Assembly (NCBI GenBank): GCA_900315595.1
Contig: OMZQ01000031.1
Coordinates: forward strand, 1 to 64,000
Length of the DNA: 64,000 nucleotides
Origin: an uncultured Eubacteriales bacterium
GTDB lineage: Bacteria; Bacillota; Clostridia; Oscillospirales; Oscillospiraceae
Direction: 5' to 3'
A program made the position numbers and the translations under genes. Of the stretch, positions 1 through 7,723 are shown piece by piece (position 1 is the stretch's first letter; each line of letters begins with the position of its first letter). The notes beneath the pieces are model-generated. The model ran no database searches and had not been told where the DNA came from. It saw only the letters and a list, made by a program, of their open reading frames with translations.

Positions 1-65
1 GAGACGCCGGATGCCACCTTCCCCCCGAGGGGGGAAGGCTCTGTCGGAGCCCCGGCAAGCTGCCC
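1..65. repeat. Partial copy of the interspersed GC-rich repeat
   Basis: The first 65 bases hold a hairpin (CCTTCCCCCC...GGGGGGAAGG) flanked by the segment gacgccggatgccacc. This is the reverse complement of a segment in the elements at 37270-37519 and 58173-58469. The following ctctgtcggagcccc and ggcaagctg pieces also recur near 58390-58420. It is the edge of an element that starts outside the window, and it carries no gene. Confidence 0.7.
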
Positions 66-176
66 GTCCCATCCCTCGTCCCCTATTACCTATTGCCTGT
101 TGCTTATTGCCTGACCGACAAATCACGATTTGGTGCGATCATCTTTCTGCCCGGAGGAGCATTCGGAGGGATCATC

Positions 177-569
177 ATGTATCATCAGGATTGGCTGATG
201 CGGCAGATCGAGACGATCACCCGGTACGTCTTCTCGATTGTGCTGGGAAAGCAAGACGAATTGACCAGCGATATCCGGATCGAAGCGCAGCAGCAGACCA
301 GCGGAGCGGCCAACACGCTCAGCTTCCGCCTGGGTCGGCTGGTCGATGCGGAGCGGCTGTGCGAGGCGGAGGATCTGCTGTATTCCGCCGTGGAGGACGG
401 CGACCCGGAGGCTTTGACCGCCGGACTTCGCTTCTACAACGATCTGAACCTTCTGTCAGACGAGACCCTGCTGCGCTGCAATTTCCCCCGCGACGAGATC
501 CTCAGCGGGCTCCGGGAGCTTTGCGAGACCTATGGATACGATCTCGGCGTGATCGGAGAAGCGGATTAG
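177..569 (+). CDS. DUF6483-like small conserved protein
   Basis: The predicted protein has 130 residues and no signal peptide or membrane segment. It begins MYHQDWLMRQIETITRYV, the N-terminus I associate with the DUF6483 family of uncharacterised Clostridia proteins. The rest is acidic and probably all-helical, with Leu-rich stretches that look like tetratricopeptide-type helices (for example LCEAEDLLYSAVEDGDPEAL). The ATG at 177 was chosen over the in-frame upstream Met at 93 because a GGAGGG ribosome binding site sits just before it and the upstream extension lies in repeat-derived sequence. No function is known. The neighbour downstream is another uncharacterised gene on the same strand. 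Confidence 0.75.
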   Translation: MYHQDWLMRQIETITRYVFSIVLGKQDELTSDIRIEAQQQTSGAANTLSFRLGRLVDAERLCEAEDLLYSAVEDGDPEALTAGLRFYNDLNLLSDETLLRCNFPRDEILSGLRELCETYGYDLGVIGEAD

Positions 570-653
570 CCGATCCGTGCAGGGCCGGCTGCGCCGCCGT
601 TCGGGCGGCGCCGAAAGATTCAACCGTGCGAACGGACCTTTGGAAGAACGTGA

Positions 654-1184
654 ATGGAGATCATACAGATGGATCATATCAAGCTGAGCCCGTCCGGGAT
701 CATTTTCGGGACGCTGTTTATCGGGATCGGCATCCTGCTTGCCCGCTTCCTGTTCAAGCGGCTGCGGGAAGAACGCGAGAGCCTTTCGGGAGACGGGTAC
801 GCCGCCCGCCCGACCGCAGCGGGAACGGTGCAGGGCATCCCAGGCAGCAAGCAGCACTGGTTCGTGCGTTTTGTCAACGCCGCGGGCGAGGAATGTCTCG
901 GCATGGACGACAGATTTGCCGAGAGCGTGTTCCATGCGGAGCGCTATCATCTGCCGAAGCCCGGTGCGGTTGAACGGGTGTACTACTGGCCCTTTGAAGA
1001 GACCTTTGACCGGAACAGCGCCAACTATTACGATGGGCTGCGCGCCCATTACTGGATCCACTTCTGCGACGAGGGTCTCTACGCCGTCTCGCACACGAAG
1101 CAGAAGCGCAGGCTGTGGTGGGGTCTTCTGCTTGCCGCAGCGTTCATCGTTGCCGGCGTTCTGACGGTCCTGTTTGGCGAATGA
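654..1184 (+). CDS. Two-transmembrane hypothetical protein
   Basis: The 176-residue protein has a hydrophobic helix near the N-terminus (about residues 14-33, IIFGTLFIGIGILLARFLF), a soluble middle of about 115 residues and a second helix at the C-terminus (about 152-173), leaving the middle on one face of the membrane. The soluble part alternates short beta-like strands (TVQGIPGSKQHWFVRFV) and vaguely resembles DUF3592-type domains, which I cannot confirm. Two starts are possible: ATG 654, and ATG 669 which is preceded by GGAG at a good distance. I do not recognise a function. Confidence 0.65.
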   Translation: MEIIQMDHIKLSPSGIIFGTLFIGIGILLARFLFKRLREERESLSGDGYAARPTAAGTVQGIPGSKQHWFVRFVNAAGEECLGMDDRFAESVFHAERYHLPKPGAVERVYYWPFEETFDRNSANYYDGLRAHYWIHFCDEGLYAVSHTKQKRRLWWGLLLAAAFIVAGVLTVLFGE

Positions 1185-1235
1185 CCGGCGAACGGTCGGT
1201 GGAGGAAAGCAGGGTTTTCGGAAGGAAGCCCCGCT

Positions 1236-2444
1236 CTATTTCATGACCTGACCGTAAAACAGCAGCTCCGGCGCATCAAAGCTGCCGTTCATCACGTAGA
1301 ACGTAAACGGACGGTCCGCAACGAACTCCTTCGGAACCGGAGGCTCCTCTTGGATGGGGCAGCCTTCTACCATCGAGATCACCGTCACGGCTGCCGCCTC
1401 CAGACCTTTTTCATCCGTTTTGACTTTCGCCTTCTGGATGATGTCGCTCACGAACAGGTCTTCGGTGAACATGCTCCGAAAATCTCCGTTGCCTTCCGCA
1501 AAGATCCTGTCGCAGCCGACGGAAGCCAGATAATTGCAAAGCTCCTTCTTGTCAAACGAGCTTTCCAGATCGAGCTTCGGCACCTGAACGTGGACCAGCT
1601 CGCTGCTCCCCTTTTTCAGTTTGGAGGGCAGGTCCGTATTGTCTCCCAGCACGTAGATCATCATGATCCCGCCGTTCAACGGTACTGCAACAAGCTGGGT
1701 GTTTGCGTCTTCGTAGTACCTGTAATACGCTTGCGTACTGATAAACGCTTTCCGGACGGTCTTTCCGCTCACGTCTGTAAAGTCTTTCTCTCCGACGTCG
1801 GAAAATTCATCCAGCCAAGCGCACTTCAGGTACAGGGCGTTTGCCAGGAGGACGGCGGCTTGGGATGCGTCGTCGATCACGGACGGGATCAGACCGTTTG
1901 TCTGCTCCCTGGCCCAGTCGTTGACGGCCTCCGTGATCTGTGACGCCGGTTTCTCGTAAGCAGTGGCCCGGAGCTTTTCCGATACGGCGCTTACGTATTC
2001 GTCGATCCACGCGCCCGGCAGCGAGGTGTTATGCCAGATGGAATTGATCACCCGATAGGCCGATTCCTCCGAATCGTCTGTCCGCTCGGCAAACGCCTTT
2101 TCCTGTTCCAGCACGGACGCATACCATTTTTCCGCTTCCTCCACGGACGAGAAGCCAAGCGCGTCCAGTAATTGCCGCTTGCTTTCTCCATCCGCGCCCT
2201 CCAGCAGCAGCACAAGCGCAGCCTTGAAGGACAGCGGAGATACCGTGAAGTTCTCCTGCTCCAGACCGGTCTGCCGGAGATAGCGGATCAGCTTGCCGTC
2301 AAAATCCGTGAAGCCGACGGCTTCGGTTCCGTCGATCGAAACCGGTTTCGTGGCAATGGCCTTCGGTTTTTGGGACGAAGCGCAGCCGGAAAACGCTGTC
2401 AGCAGAAGAACGGCTGCAAGCAGGAATGAAATCACTTTCTTCAT
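1236..2444 (-). CDS. Secreted serpin lipoprotein (shorter of a pair)
   Basis: The 402-residue protein is a serpin, a suicide-type inhibitor of serine or cysteine proteases. A lipoprotein signal ends at LTAFSGC (Cys 21), so it should be anchored on the outer face of the membrane. Serpin landmarks follow: NFTVSPLSFKAALVLLLEGA, the NSIWHN and NALYLKCAW segments, and a reactive-centre-loop hinge DEKGLEAAAVT near residue 344 leading to RPFTFYV. The hinge has the small residues needed for loop insertion, but P14 is Leu instead of the usual Thr/Ser. The loop appears about seven residues longer than in antitrypsin, so P1 cannot be assigned. It lies 54 bp downstream of a second serpin and is probably co-transcribed with it. 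Gut Clostridia serpins (siropins of Eubacterium siraeum) inhibit host neutrophil proteases; a similar role is inference. Confidence 0.92.
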   Translation of the reverse strand: MKKVISFLLAAVLLLTAFSGCASSQKPKAIATKPVSIDGTEAVGFTDFDGKLIRYLRQTGLEQENFTVSPLSFKAALVLLLEGADGESKRQLLDALGFSSVEEAEKWYASVLEQEKAFAERTDDSEESAYRVINSIWHNTSLPGAWIDEYVSAVSEKLRATAYEKPASQITEAVNDWAREQTNGLIPSVIDDASQAAVLLANALYLKCAWLDEFSDVGEKDFTDVSGKTVRKAFISTQAYYRYYEDANTQLVAVPLNGGIMMIYVLGDNTDLPSKLKKGSSELVHVQVPKLDLESSFDKKELCNYLASVGCDRIFAEGNGDFRSMFTEDLFVSDIIQKAKVKTDEKGLEAAAVTVISMVEGCPIQEEPPVPKEFVADRPFTFYVMNGSFDAPELLFYGQVMK

Positions 2445-2498
2445 AGGGAGCCCTCCGTTCTTTGAATCCGGGTTTCTTCGATCCGCCCGGAAAGCCGG

Positions 2499-4160
2499 TC
2501 AGTCCAGCTTGCCGGACCAGGGATAATCCTGATAGGAATATTCCTGCATCCAGTTTGCGTTCTCGCCCTGGGTCTCCGGCTCCTCGCTCAGCAGCAGGGG
2601 CTCGTAGACCGTACCGGCAAACCAGACCTCGCCGGTATCCTTGTCCTGAATGAAGAAGACGAAGGGCTTGTCGAAGGTCATGTCGATCTCCTCCACCGGG
2701 ACGTCGTAGAAATAGTCGAAGTCCGACCCGGCGCCTGCGCCGCCGAGCATCGTCGCCGCAGAGGCCTTGATGCCGTCCTGGGTAAACTCAATATTCGCCT
2801 TGTGCAGGGCTTTTCCGATATAGGCCGGGCCATCGGTGATGCCGGAGAGATCCGCCTTCCCGGAATCAAAAACGTCCGTGACGCCCATCCCGGCCAGATC
2901 GTTCATCAGATCGAGGCTGTAGTCAAAGTGGAACTTCGGGATGAAGCCGACGATCTTGGTCACGACGCCTTCGGGGAAGTTCTCGCTCCTGATCTCCTTG
3001 AGCTTGGAGATCGTGTCGTTGATCTGTGCGGCGTTCGCGTTTTTCAGCCAGTCCGCCAAATCGCCGTCCTGCGGCATGATCGCCACGTAGCGGAGGGCGA
3101 CGCCGTCGTATTCCTTCAGATCCTTTGCAAAGGCCTTGACCTCGTCGTCCACGTACAGGGAAAAGTCCGTGCTGGCATCGGCGCGGTGATAGTTCATGCC
3201 GATTTCCTTGAGATACTGGTCGAGGCAGGCTTCCTTCTTCTCCTCGTAGGTCCCATTCCCCTCGAGATACCAGGAATAGGGGTTCTCCTTTACGTACTCG
3301 TCAAAGGCGTCGCCGACGGTCTGGCGGATGGCGTCCTCGCCCAGCGCATTCACGATATCGTAGTTGTTGACGGAAGCAACGATCTCCATGCCGGAGATCT
3401 CCTCGTCCATGCCCGCAAAGCGCGACGACATGACGTTGCTCGCAACGCTGAGCCAGTACTTCTCGTGCGGATATTCAAAGCCCATCTCGCGGCCGAGGAA
3501 CTTCTGCTCCCACTCCATGTCGATTGCAAGCGCGTTGACCAGAGCGAAGTCGAGCGGGGTCACGTCGCTGTCCTGCGCGAGGTTCCTGATCAGGCCGAGG
3601 GTCTTCTCCTCGACCCAGGAATTGATCTTGTCCGCCCCGGCAAAGGAATCGTAGAAGACGTCCGCGCCGTATTTCTGCGTCAGGGCCTGGAGATAGGTCT
3701 GCTTCACCTTCGCCTCGTAGCTGTCCCGGATGAACATCGCGTTGGCTAAGGAGAGGTTTGCGCTGTTGGGGTAGATTTTGGGGACGTATTCGCCGATCAG
3801 ATTTGCGATCTGCCTGTGCGACTCGCCGCCGGTGCCCTCGTTCAGCATGCCCAGGGCGTACTTGACGGAGAGCGGACTGTAGACCACGTTCTCCTGTTTG
3901 TTCTCGATCTGCAGGAAGCCGAGGTCAAAGTCCTGGAGCTGTCTGCCGTTGATCGCGTACCTGAGGACCTCTGCAACCGGCGCGCTGCCCGTCTCGACCG
4001 GCGCGGAGCCGTTGGTCTGCTCCGGCGCAGTGTTCTGCGCGGCGGGATTCGCCGCGGCCGGCACGTCGCCCCTGGCGGTGCAGCCGCTGAGCATCGATGC
4101 ACACAGCAGCGTCAGCGCAAGAAGCGCAGAAATCAGGCGCTTGGTTTTGATCGTTTTCAT
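2499..4160 (-). CDS. Secreted serpin lipoprotein with large insertion
   Basis: The 553-residue protein is a serpin with a lipobox ending SMLSGC (Cys 27). Recognisable parts are NVVYSPLSVKYALGMLNEG, LSLANAMFIRD, and a hinge TQDGIKASAATML near residue 465 followed by DKPFVFFIQD. It is about 130 residues longer than typical serpins. The extra sequence lies at about residues 245-350 and is rich in charged and aromatic residues. The loop after the hinge contains GGAGAGSDFDYFYD, an unusually acidic and glycine-rich bait region. P14 is Ile, so inhibitory behaviour needs testing. The gene is first in the serpin pair and has a strong AAGGAGG site. Its promoter spacer contains a 12-bp perfect palindrome. 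The cognate protease is unknown. Confidence 0.9.
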   Translation of the reverse strand: MKTIKTKRLISALLALTLLCASMLSGCTARGDVPAAANPAAQNTAPEQTNGSAPVETGSAPVAEVLRYAINGRQLQDFDLGFLQIENKQENVVYSPLSVKYALGMLNEGTGGESHRQIANLIGEYVPKIYPNSANLSLANAMFIRDSYEAKVKQTYLQALTQKYGADVFYDSFAGADKINSWVEEKTLGLIRNLAQDSDVTPLDFALVNALAIDMEWEQKFLGREMGFEYPHEKYWLSVASNVMSSRFAGMDEEISGMEIVASVNNYDIVNALGEDAIRQTVGDAFDEYVKENPYSWYLEGNGTYEEKKEACLDQYLKEIGMNYHRADASTDFSLYVDDEVKAFAKDLKEYDGVALRYVAIMPQDGDLADWLKNANAAQINDTISKLKEIRSENFPEGVVTKIVGFIPKFHFDYSLDLMNDLAGMGVTDVFDSGKADLSGITDGPAYIGKALHKANIEFTQDGIKASAATMLGGAGAGSDFDYFYDVPVEEIDMTFDKPFVFFIQDKDTGEVWFAGTVYEPLLLSEEPETQGENANWMQEYSYQDYPWSGKLD

Positions 4161-4253
4161 AAGAATGCCTCCTTGTTTTTGCCCGGATGATCCGGGCGTC
4201 CGTCTGTTGAATCAGACGAACGAAAACCCGTTTGGTTCCCTTCTGCGGGTATC

Positions 4254-4282
4254 AGTATATAACAATTCCGTACGGAACGCAA
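4254..4282 (-). promoter_or_regulatory. Promoter of serpin pair with palindromic operator
   Basis: On the minus strand, TTGCGT (4277-4282) and TATACT (4254-4259) are separated by 17 bp. The spacer contains the perfect palindrome TTCCGTACGGAA (4266-4277), a plausible repressor site. A second inverted repeat, GCTTGC-N8-GCAAGC, lies at 4297-4316 upstream. Confidence 0.5.
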
Positions 4283-4358
4283 GGATGGAAAACTTTGCTT
4301 GCATTCCGGAGCAAGCAGCGTTAAAATGAAGCAAGCAACACGAAAGGAAGCGTCTGTC

Positions 4359-4745
4359 ATGCTTGAAGTCGTCGCAGCCTATATCCAAAACAACGGTCAG
4401 GTCCTGCTCTGCCGGCGAGGGCCGCAGAAATCCCGCGCCCTGCAATGGGAGTTCCCCGGCGGAAAGGTCGAGCCGGGCGAAACGAAGCCCGAGGCATTGA
4501 TCCGCGAGTGCATGGAGGAGCTGAGCGTCACGCTGGAGGTCGGCGCTGAGCTGGCGGACGTGCAATTCGAGTACCCGGACGTTTCGATCCATCTGACCCT
4601 GCTGGACGCGGTGATCCGGGACGGCACGCCGCAGAAGACCGAGCATGCAGACCTCCGGTGGGTCTCCCCTGCCGCGTTTGAACGCTTTGCGCTCTGCCCG
4701 GCGGACCGCGCGCTGGTCCGGTTCCTGCGCAAAGCCGAAGCCTGA
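4359..4745 (+). CDS. mutT: MutT-type Nudix (deoxy)nucleoside triphosphate pyrophosphohydrolase
   Basis: The 128-residue protein is a compact Nudix hydrolase. The Nudix box is complete and reads from GGKVEPGETKPEALIREC into MEELSV, which supplies the catalytic glutamates (about residues 36-58). It is most like the MutT/8-oxo-dGTP type that removes oxidised nucleotides from the pool, given the strand VVAAYIQNNGQVLLCRRG at the N-terminus and its length. Substrate cannot be fixed from sequence. Start 4359 was chosen over upstream in-frame Mets because AAAGGAAG lies eight bases before it. The gene diverges from the serpins and is followed by an interspersed repeat. Confidence 0.88.
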   Translation: MLEVVAAYIQNNGQVLLCRRGPQKSRALQWEFPGGKVEPGETKPEALIRECMEELSVTLEVGAELADVQFEYPDVSIHLTLLDAVIRDGTPQKTEHADLRWVSPAAFERFALCPADRALVRFLRKAEA

Positions 4746-4792
4746 TCGGGGAAGCCAGATCAGGGAAACCGAATCAGGATCACCCCCCATAT

Positions 4793-4852
4793 CCTTCCCC
4801 TTGAGGGGAAGGTGTCACCGCAGGCGACGGAAGAGGTGTCGTACCGGATCGC
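4793..4852 (+). repeat. Interspersed palindromic repeat, family B (copy 1)
   Basis: A hairpin CCTTCCCC-TTGA-GGGGAAGG is followed by gtgtcaccgcaggcgacgg, aagaggtgtcgtaccg and gatcgcagtttcg. The same unit occurs in reverse at 26895-26948 and 31517-31571. It is intergenic and non-coding. Confidence 0.8.
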
Positions 4853-4921
4853 AGTTTCGTTCGTCAGAGCCGAAAGGGTTGCAATCTTCCAAAAATATTT
4901 TTCATTTTTTGAAAATAAGGC

Positions 4922-4950
4922 TTGCATTTTCAAAAGAAGTGTGCTATTAT
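4922..4950 (+). promoter_or_regulatory. Promoter of tRNA-Pro
   Basis: TTGCAT (4922-4927) and TATTAT (4945-4950) are 17 bp apart, with the expected start about 10 bp before the tRNA. The ten bases TTGCATTTTC recur at the -35 position of three other promoters in the window. Confidence 0.6.
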
Positions 4951-4966
4951 AATGCCCGCAAGAGAT

Positions 4967-5043
4967 CCGGGTGTGGCGAAGTTTGGTATCGCGCTTGAAT
5001 GGGGTTCAAGAGGCCGCTGGTTCGAATCCAGTCACTCGGACCA
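4967..5043 (+). tRNA. tRNA-Pro(GGG)
   Basis: The sequence folds as a complete cloverleaf. The acceptor is CCGGGTG/CACTCGG with discriminator A and an encoded CCA (5041-5043). The D-stem is GCGA/TCGC. The anticodon stem CTTGA/TCAAG encloses loop ATGGGGT, giving anticodon GGG. The T-stem is GCTGG/CCAGT with loop TTCGAAT. GGG reads proline codons CCC and CCU. The gene has its own promoter and terminator. Confidence 0.96.
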
Positions 5044-5044
5044 A

Positions 5045-5081
5045 GAAAGACAGGTATGACAAGTACCTGCCTTTCTTTTTT
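5045..5081 (+). terminator. Rho-independent terminator of tRNA-Pro
   Basis: GAAAGACAGGTA and TACCTGCCTTTC form a 12-bp stem with one mismatch around a 7-nt loop, followed by a run of T. Confidence 0.85.
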
Positions 5082-5189
5082 ATGCCAGCGCCCGTGAACC
5101 GGCGGCCTCTTGTATTTCAATCTCGCCGCACGGGCGGCCCGGCGAAGCCGTAGGCCGGCCGCTGGTTCGAATCCAGTCACTCGGACCAA

Positions 5190-5227
5190 GAAAGACAGGT
5201 ATGACAAGTACCTGCCTTTCTTTTTTT
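5190..5227 (+). terminator. Duplicate terminator in second repeat unit
   Basis: This is the same hairpin as at 5045, carried by the second copy of the tandem duplication, with a T tract ending at 5227. Confidence 0.75.
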
Positions 5228-5333
5228 GCCAGCGCCCGTGAACCAGCGGCCTCTTGTATTTCAATCTCGCCGCACGGGCGGCCCGGCGAAGCCGTAGGCC
5301 GGCCGCTGGTTTACAGACTGTCATACGTGCTGC

Positions 5334-5588
5334 CTACGAAACAGTCCAGTTAAAGTATTTCAGAAACAGATGATAGCAATCTTCACAAATCCAGCTTTGG
5401 CTTTCGCATTCAAAATAGCCTTGCTTTAAGTCTCCTGCGTAGGCTCCGAATCTGGCCCAGCAGAGCTCACAATGTTCATGCGAATCGTTCACCGGGTATT
5501 CTTTTTTTACAAGCTTTTTGTCGCACAGATAGCCCTTGTTCTTTCTTTCCCATTCGATCCATTTTGATATTTGCTCTGCATAATCCAT
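5334..5588 (-). CDS. Small hypothetical protein with paired CxxC-type motifs
   Basis: The 84-residue protein contains HCELCWARF and WICEDCYHLF, a spacing of cysteines and histidines that suggests a single zinc-binding knuckle. I recall similar short proteins in Clostridia (with WIEWERKNKGY and VKKEYPVNDSH) but know no function for them. The ATG follows AAAGGAATGATTTAG, a good ribosome binding site. The gene lies in a stretch clearly lower in GC than its surroundings, immediately after the duplicated tRNA end. It may have arrived by transfer. Confidence 0.65.
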   Translation of the reverse strand: MDYAEQISKWIEWERKNKGYLCDKKLVKKEYPVNDSHEHCELCWARFGAYAGDLKQGYFECESQSWICEDCYHLFLKYFNWTVS

Positions 5589-5765
5589 CTAAATCATTCC
5601 TTTTGAAAAGCTATCGAATGAACAAATTCAATCCAGTCAATCAGGGGAAGGTTGATTCTGCTCCATTTGTCAACACAGAAAACCGTCCCCGTGTTTCTGC
5701 TGTCATGTTTTTATGTTAACTTGTGTGTCGCGAAGAACCGACCCCGCTGTCACAAAACCGGCGCT

Positions 5766-6218
5766 TCACGGGTCAATCGGAGCAGCGCCCCGTGACTGAC
5801 CGTGATGGATGATTCCCGTAATCCTTTTCCGAAACAGTTTGTTGCAAGATCGCCAAAGACAGCAATCATACGTGACAACTGCGAGAGCAAAGCCGACCAA
5901 TGCTGCAAAATAAGCAGCATTTGACGATTGAAAAACGAATCGCTTTGTGATAAAGCCGATCAATACAGCAATATACATCAAGAAAAGAAAGCAGTAGGCA
6001 GCTGTATGCCCCAGGGTATAATATTGTTTCCATGTCAAAGTGGATTCGTCTGTGTTTTTCTCTATTGAACAATGAAAATACATCTTTTCTGGAATTGTCG
6101 CAGGAAAATGTTGGGCTTTTACCGGAATCAGAAGCCGTTTTTTCGACACACTGCTCTTCTCCAAATATTCCAACACTTCATCATGGAAACTCGATTCGAA
6201 CGCAATCCGATTGTTCAT
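5766..6218 (-). CDS. Two-transmembrane hypothetical protein in AT-richer patch
   Basis: The 150-residue protein starts at the ATG preceded by GGGAGGCG. A longer in-frame reading upstream lacks such a site. Residues 1-75 are soluble (MNNRIAFESSFHDEVLEYLE). Two membrane helices follow, HTAAYCFLFLMYIAVLIGFI and AAYFAALVGFALAVV, and then a short basic Cys-containing tail. The layout resembles small YcxB-like membrane proteins, but I cannot assign a family. Codon use is AT-richer than in neighbours, consistent with recent acquisition beside the tRNA gene. The tail GQSRGAAPIDP may be extended by read-through into non-coding DNA. Confidence 0.5.
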   Translation of the reverse strand: MNNRIAFESSFHDEVLEYLEKSSVSKKRLLIPVKAQHFPATIPEKMYFHCSIEKNTDESTLTWKQYYTLGHTAAYCFLFLMYIAVLIGFITKRFVFQSSNAAYFAALVGFALAVVTYDCCLWRSCNKLFRKRITGIIHHGQSRGAAPIDP

Positions 6219-6591
6219 TTCACGCCTCCCATCAACTGCTGTCATGGAAGCAATCAGACAGAAACACATATGGGTATTCCGCCTGTATGCATTGGTCACT
6301 GTTATTATACAGCTCTTTGAAAAAACTGTCAAGGCAGTCGTAACCGTTCAGCCCTCCCTCCTGCGCAGGGCGAACAGATACAGGTCGTCAGATGACGCGC
6401 CGGAAAAAGGACGGAAATCGGTTGCTTTTCCGGCGGCAATCGACTATAATACGGATCGAAGCTGTTGATTGATCTTTCTCGTCAGTCGGACGCCGCGCTG
6501 CGCGTCGAGCCTGCCTGCGCGGGAAAGCGTCTGGGCGAGCCGGTCCCCTGTTCCACGATCATCTGAACAAGAAATCTATGAGGTATTTCCC
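6219..6591 (+). other. Intergenic stretch with repeat end and promoter
   Basis: No convincing gene is present. At 6340-6372 a solo end of the GTAAC-GTTCAGC repeat family occurs (gtaaccgttcagccc, then ctcctgcgcagggcg), matching the reverse complement of the right end of the 58173-58469 element. At 6422-6450 TTGCTT-N17-TATAAT forms a promoter for the LD-carboxypeptidase gene, leaving a leader of about 135 nt. Confidence 0.6.
6422..6450 (+). promoter_or_regulatory. Promoter of LD-carboxypeptidase gene
   Basis: TTGCTT (6422-6427) and TATAAT (6445-6450) are separated by 17 bp. The start codon is about 135 bp downstream. Confidence 0.55.
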
Positions 6592-7635
6592 ATGATTAAG
6601 CCGAAGCATCTTTGTCCGGGCGACACGGTCGCCATTGTGAGTCTTTCCGCCGGAACGCTGGGCGAGAGCTGGGCGATCCACAAGTATTACATTGCCAAGG
6701 AGCGGCTGGAGCGGGACTACGGTCTGAAGGTCAAGGCCATGCCCAACGCCCTGAAGGGGCGGCAATTCGTCTACGAGCATCCGGAGGCCCGCGCTGCCGA
6801 CTGGATGGACGCCTTCCGCGATCCGGAGATCAAGGCGATTTTCAACGCCATCGGCGGTGACGACACCATTCGTCTGCTGCCCTATATCGACTTCGGCGTG
6901 ATTCGTCAGAACCCGAAAATCTTTACCGGCTTCTCCGACACGACGTCCAACCACTTTATGATGTACAAGGCCGGCGTCATATCCTACTACGGCGCAAGCG
7001 TCATGACCAACTTTTCCGAGTACGTCAGGATCAACGACTATACCGCCGCAGCGATCCGCGACACCCTCTTTGCGCCGAAGCCGGAGCTGGAGATCCCCTC
7101 TGCCCCCTACTGGTACGACGACGAGGACGAGAAGATCTGGTGGAAGGAAGAAAACGCCGGCGTGCTGCGGCAGTATCACCCGGAGGAGATCGGGTACGAG
7201 ATCCTTCAGGGCAGAGGCGTCGTCGAGGGCGAGCTGCTGGGCGGCTGCATCGACGTCTTTCCGGAGCTCATGGGCTGCCCCATCTGGCCCGCGCGGGAGC
7301 AGTGGCGGGGCAAGCTGCTGTTTCTGGAGACCAGTGAGGCGGACATGGAGCCGCACATGCTGACCTGGCTGCTGCGGGGTCTGGCGGCGCAGGGGATCTT
7401 TGACGAGATCTGCGGCATCCTGGTCGGTAAGCCTGCCCGCCGGAGCAAATACGAGCCCTACAAGGAGGTCTACCGGAAGGTGGTCGGCTTTGAGGCCGGG
7501 CGGCCCGATCTGCCGATCCTCTGCAACGTGAACTTCGGTCACGCGGAGCCGATCGGCATTCTTCCGATCGGCGCACGCTGCCGCCTGGACGCGGATCAAA
7601 AGACGCTGACCCTCCTGGAGCCGGCAACGGAATAA
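6592..7635 (+). CDS. S66 family LD-carboxypeptidase / MccF-like peptidase
   Basis: The 347-residue protein matches the S66 family. These enzymes cleave L-D peptide bonds in muropeptides during peptidoglycan recycling (LdcA) or inactivate microcin C-like compounds (MccF). Visible motifs are the N-terminal LCPGDTVAIVSLSAG, the nucleophile elbow FTGFSDTT (Ser near residue 116), the VVEGELLGGC segment carrying the catalytic Glu (near 213), and VNFGHAEP with the His (near 316). The central extension with EDEKIWWKEENAG is typical of the MccF-like branch, which would favour self-immunity or general peptide detoxification. That is inference. The ATG at 6592 follows GAGGT. The in-frame extension back to 6469 has no ribosome site and low-complexity codons. 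Confidence 0.92.
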   Translation: MIKPKHLCPGDTVAIVSLSAGTLGESWAIHKYYIAKERLERDYGLKVKAMPNALKGRQFVYEHPEARAADWMDAFRDPEIKAIFNAIGGDDTIRLLPYIDFGVIRQNPKIFTGFSDTTSNHFMMYKAGVISYYGASVMTNFSEYVRINDYTAAAIRDTLFAPKPELEIPSAPYWYDDEDEKIWWKEENAGVLRQYHPEEIGYEILQGRGVVEGELLGGCIDVFPELMGCPIWPAREQWRGKLLFLETSEADMEPHMLTWLLRGLAAQGIFDEICGILVGKPARRSKYEPYKEVYRKVVGFEAGRPDLPILCNVNFGHAEPIGILPIGARCRLDADQKTLTLLEPATE

Positions 7636-7660
7636 GGGAAGCAAATGATAATCGGACGAA

Positions 7661-7695
7661 GCGCCCGCCGCAATTTGCGGCGGGCGCTGGTTTTA
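7661..7695 (+). terminator. Terminator after LD-carboxypeptidase
   Basis: The stem GCGCCCGCCGCAA/TTGCGGCGGGCGC is followed by tggtttta. It also separates this gene from the convergent protease gene. Confidence 0.8.
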
Positions 7696-7723
7696 TTGGA
7701 TGCGTTTTGCGATTTCGTATGAA

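Larger units (their letters stand above)
5012..5311 (+). repeat. Tandem duplication of tRNA-Pro 3' end plus terminator
   Basis: A unit of about 145 bp (5012-5156) is repeated almost exactly at 5157-5300, and 11 bases of a third copy follow (5301-5311). Each full unit holds the last 32 bases of the tRNA (T-arm through CCA), the terminator hairpin and an 80-bp GC-rich segment that can itself pair end to end (CCAGCG...CGCTGG). The second unit therefore carries a tRNA fragment that cannot make a functional tRNA. Confidence 0.9.

Noticed and set aside
5012-5311. CRISPR-like array
   Set aside because: Only two full copies of a 145-bp unit exist and they contain a tRNA end and terminator, not short repeats with unique spacers.
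4947-5324. 125-codon minus-strand frame with internal repeats
   Set aside because: It is the reverse reading of the tRNA-Pro 3' end and its tandem duplication; such frames are a known annotation artefact.
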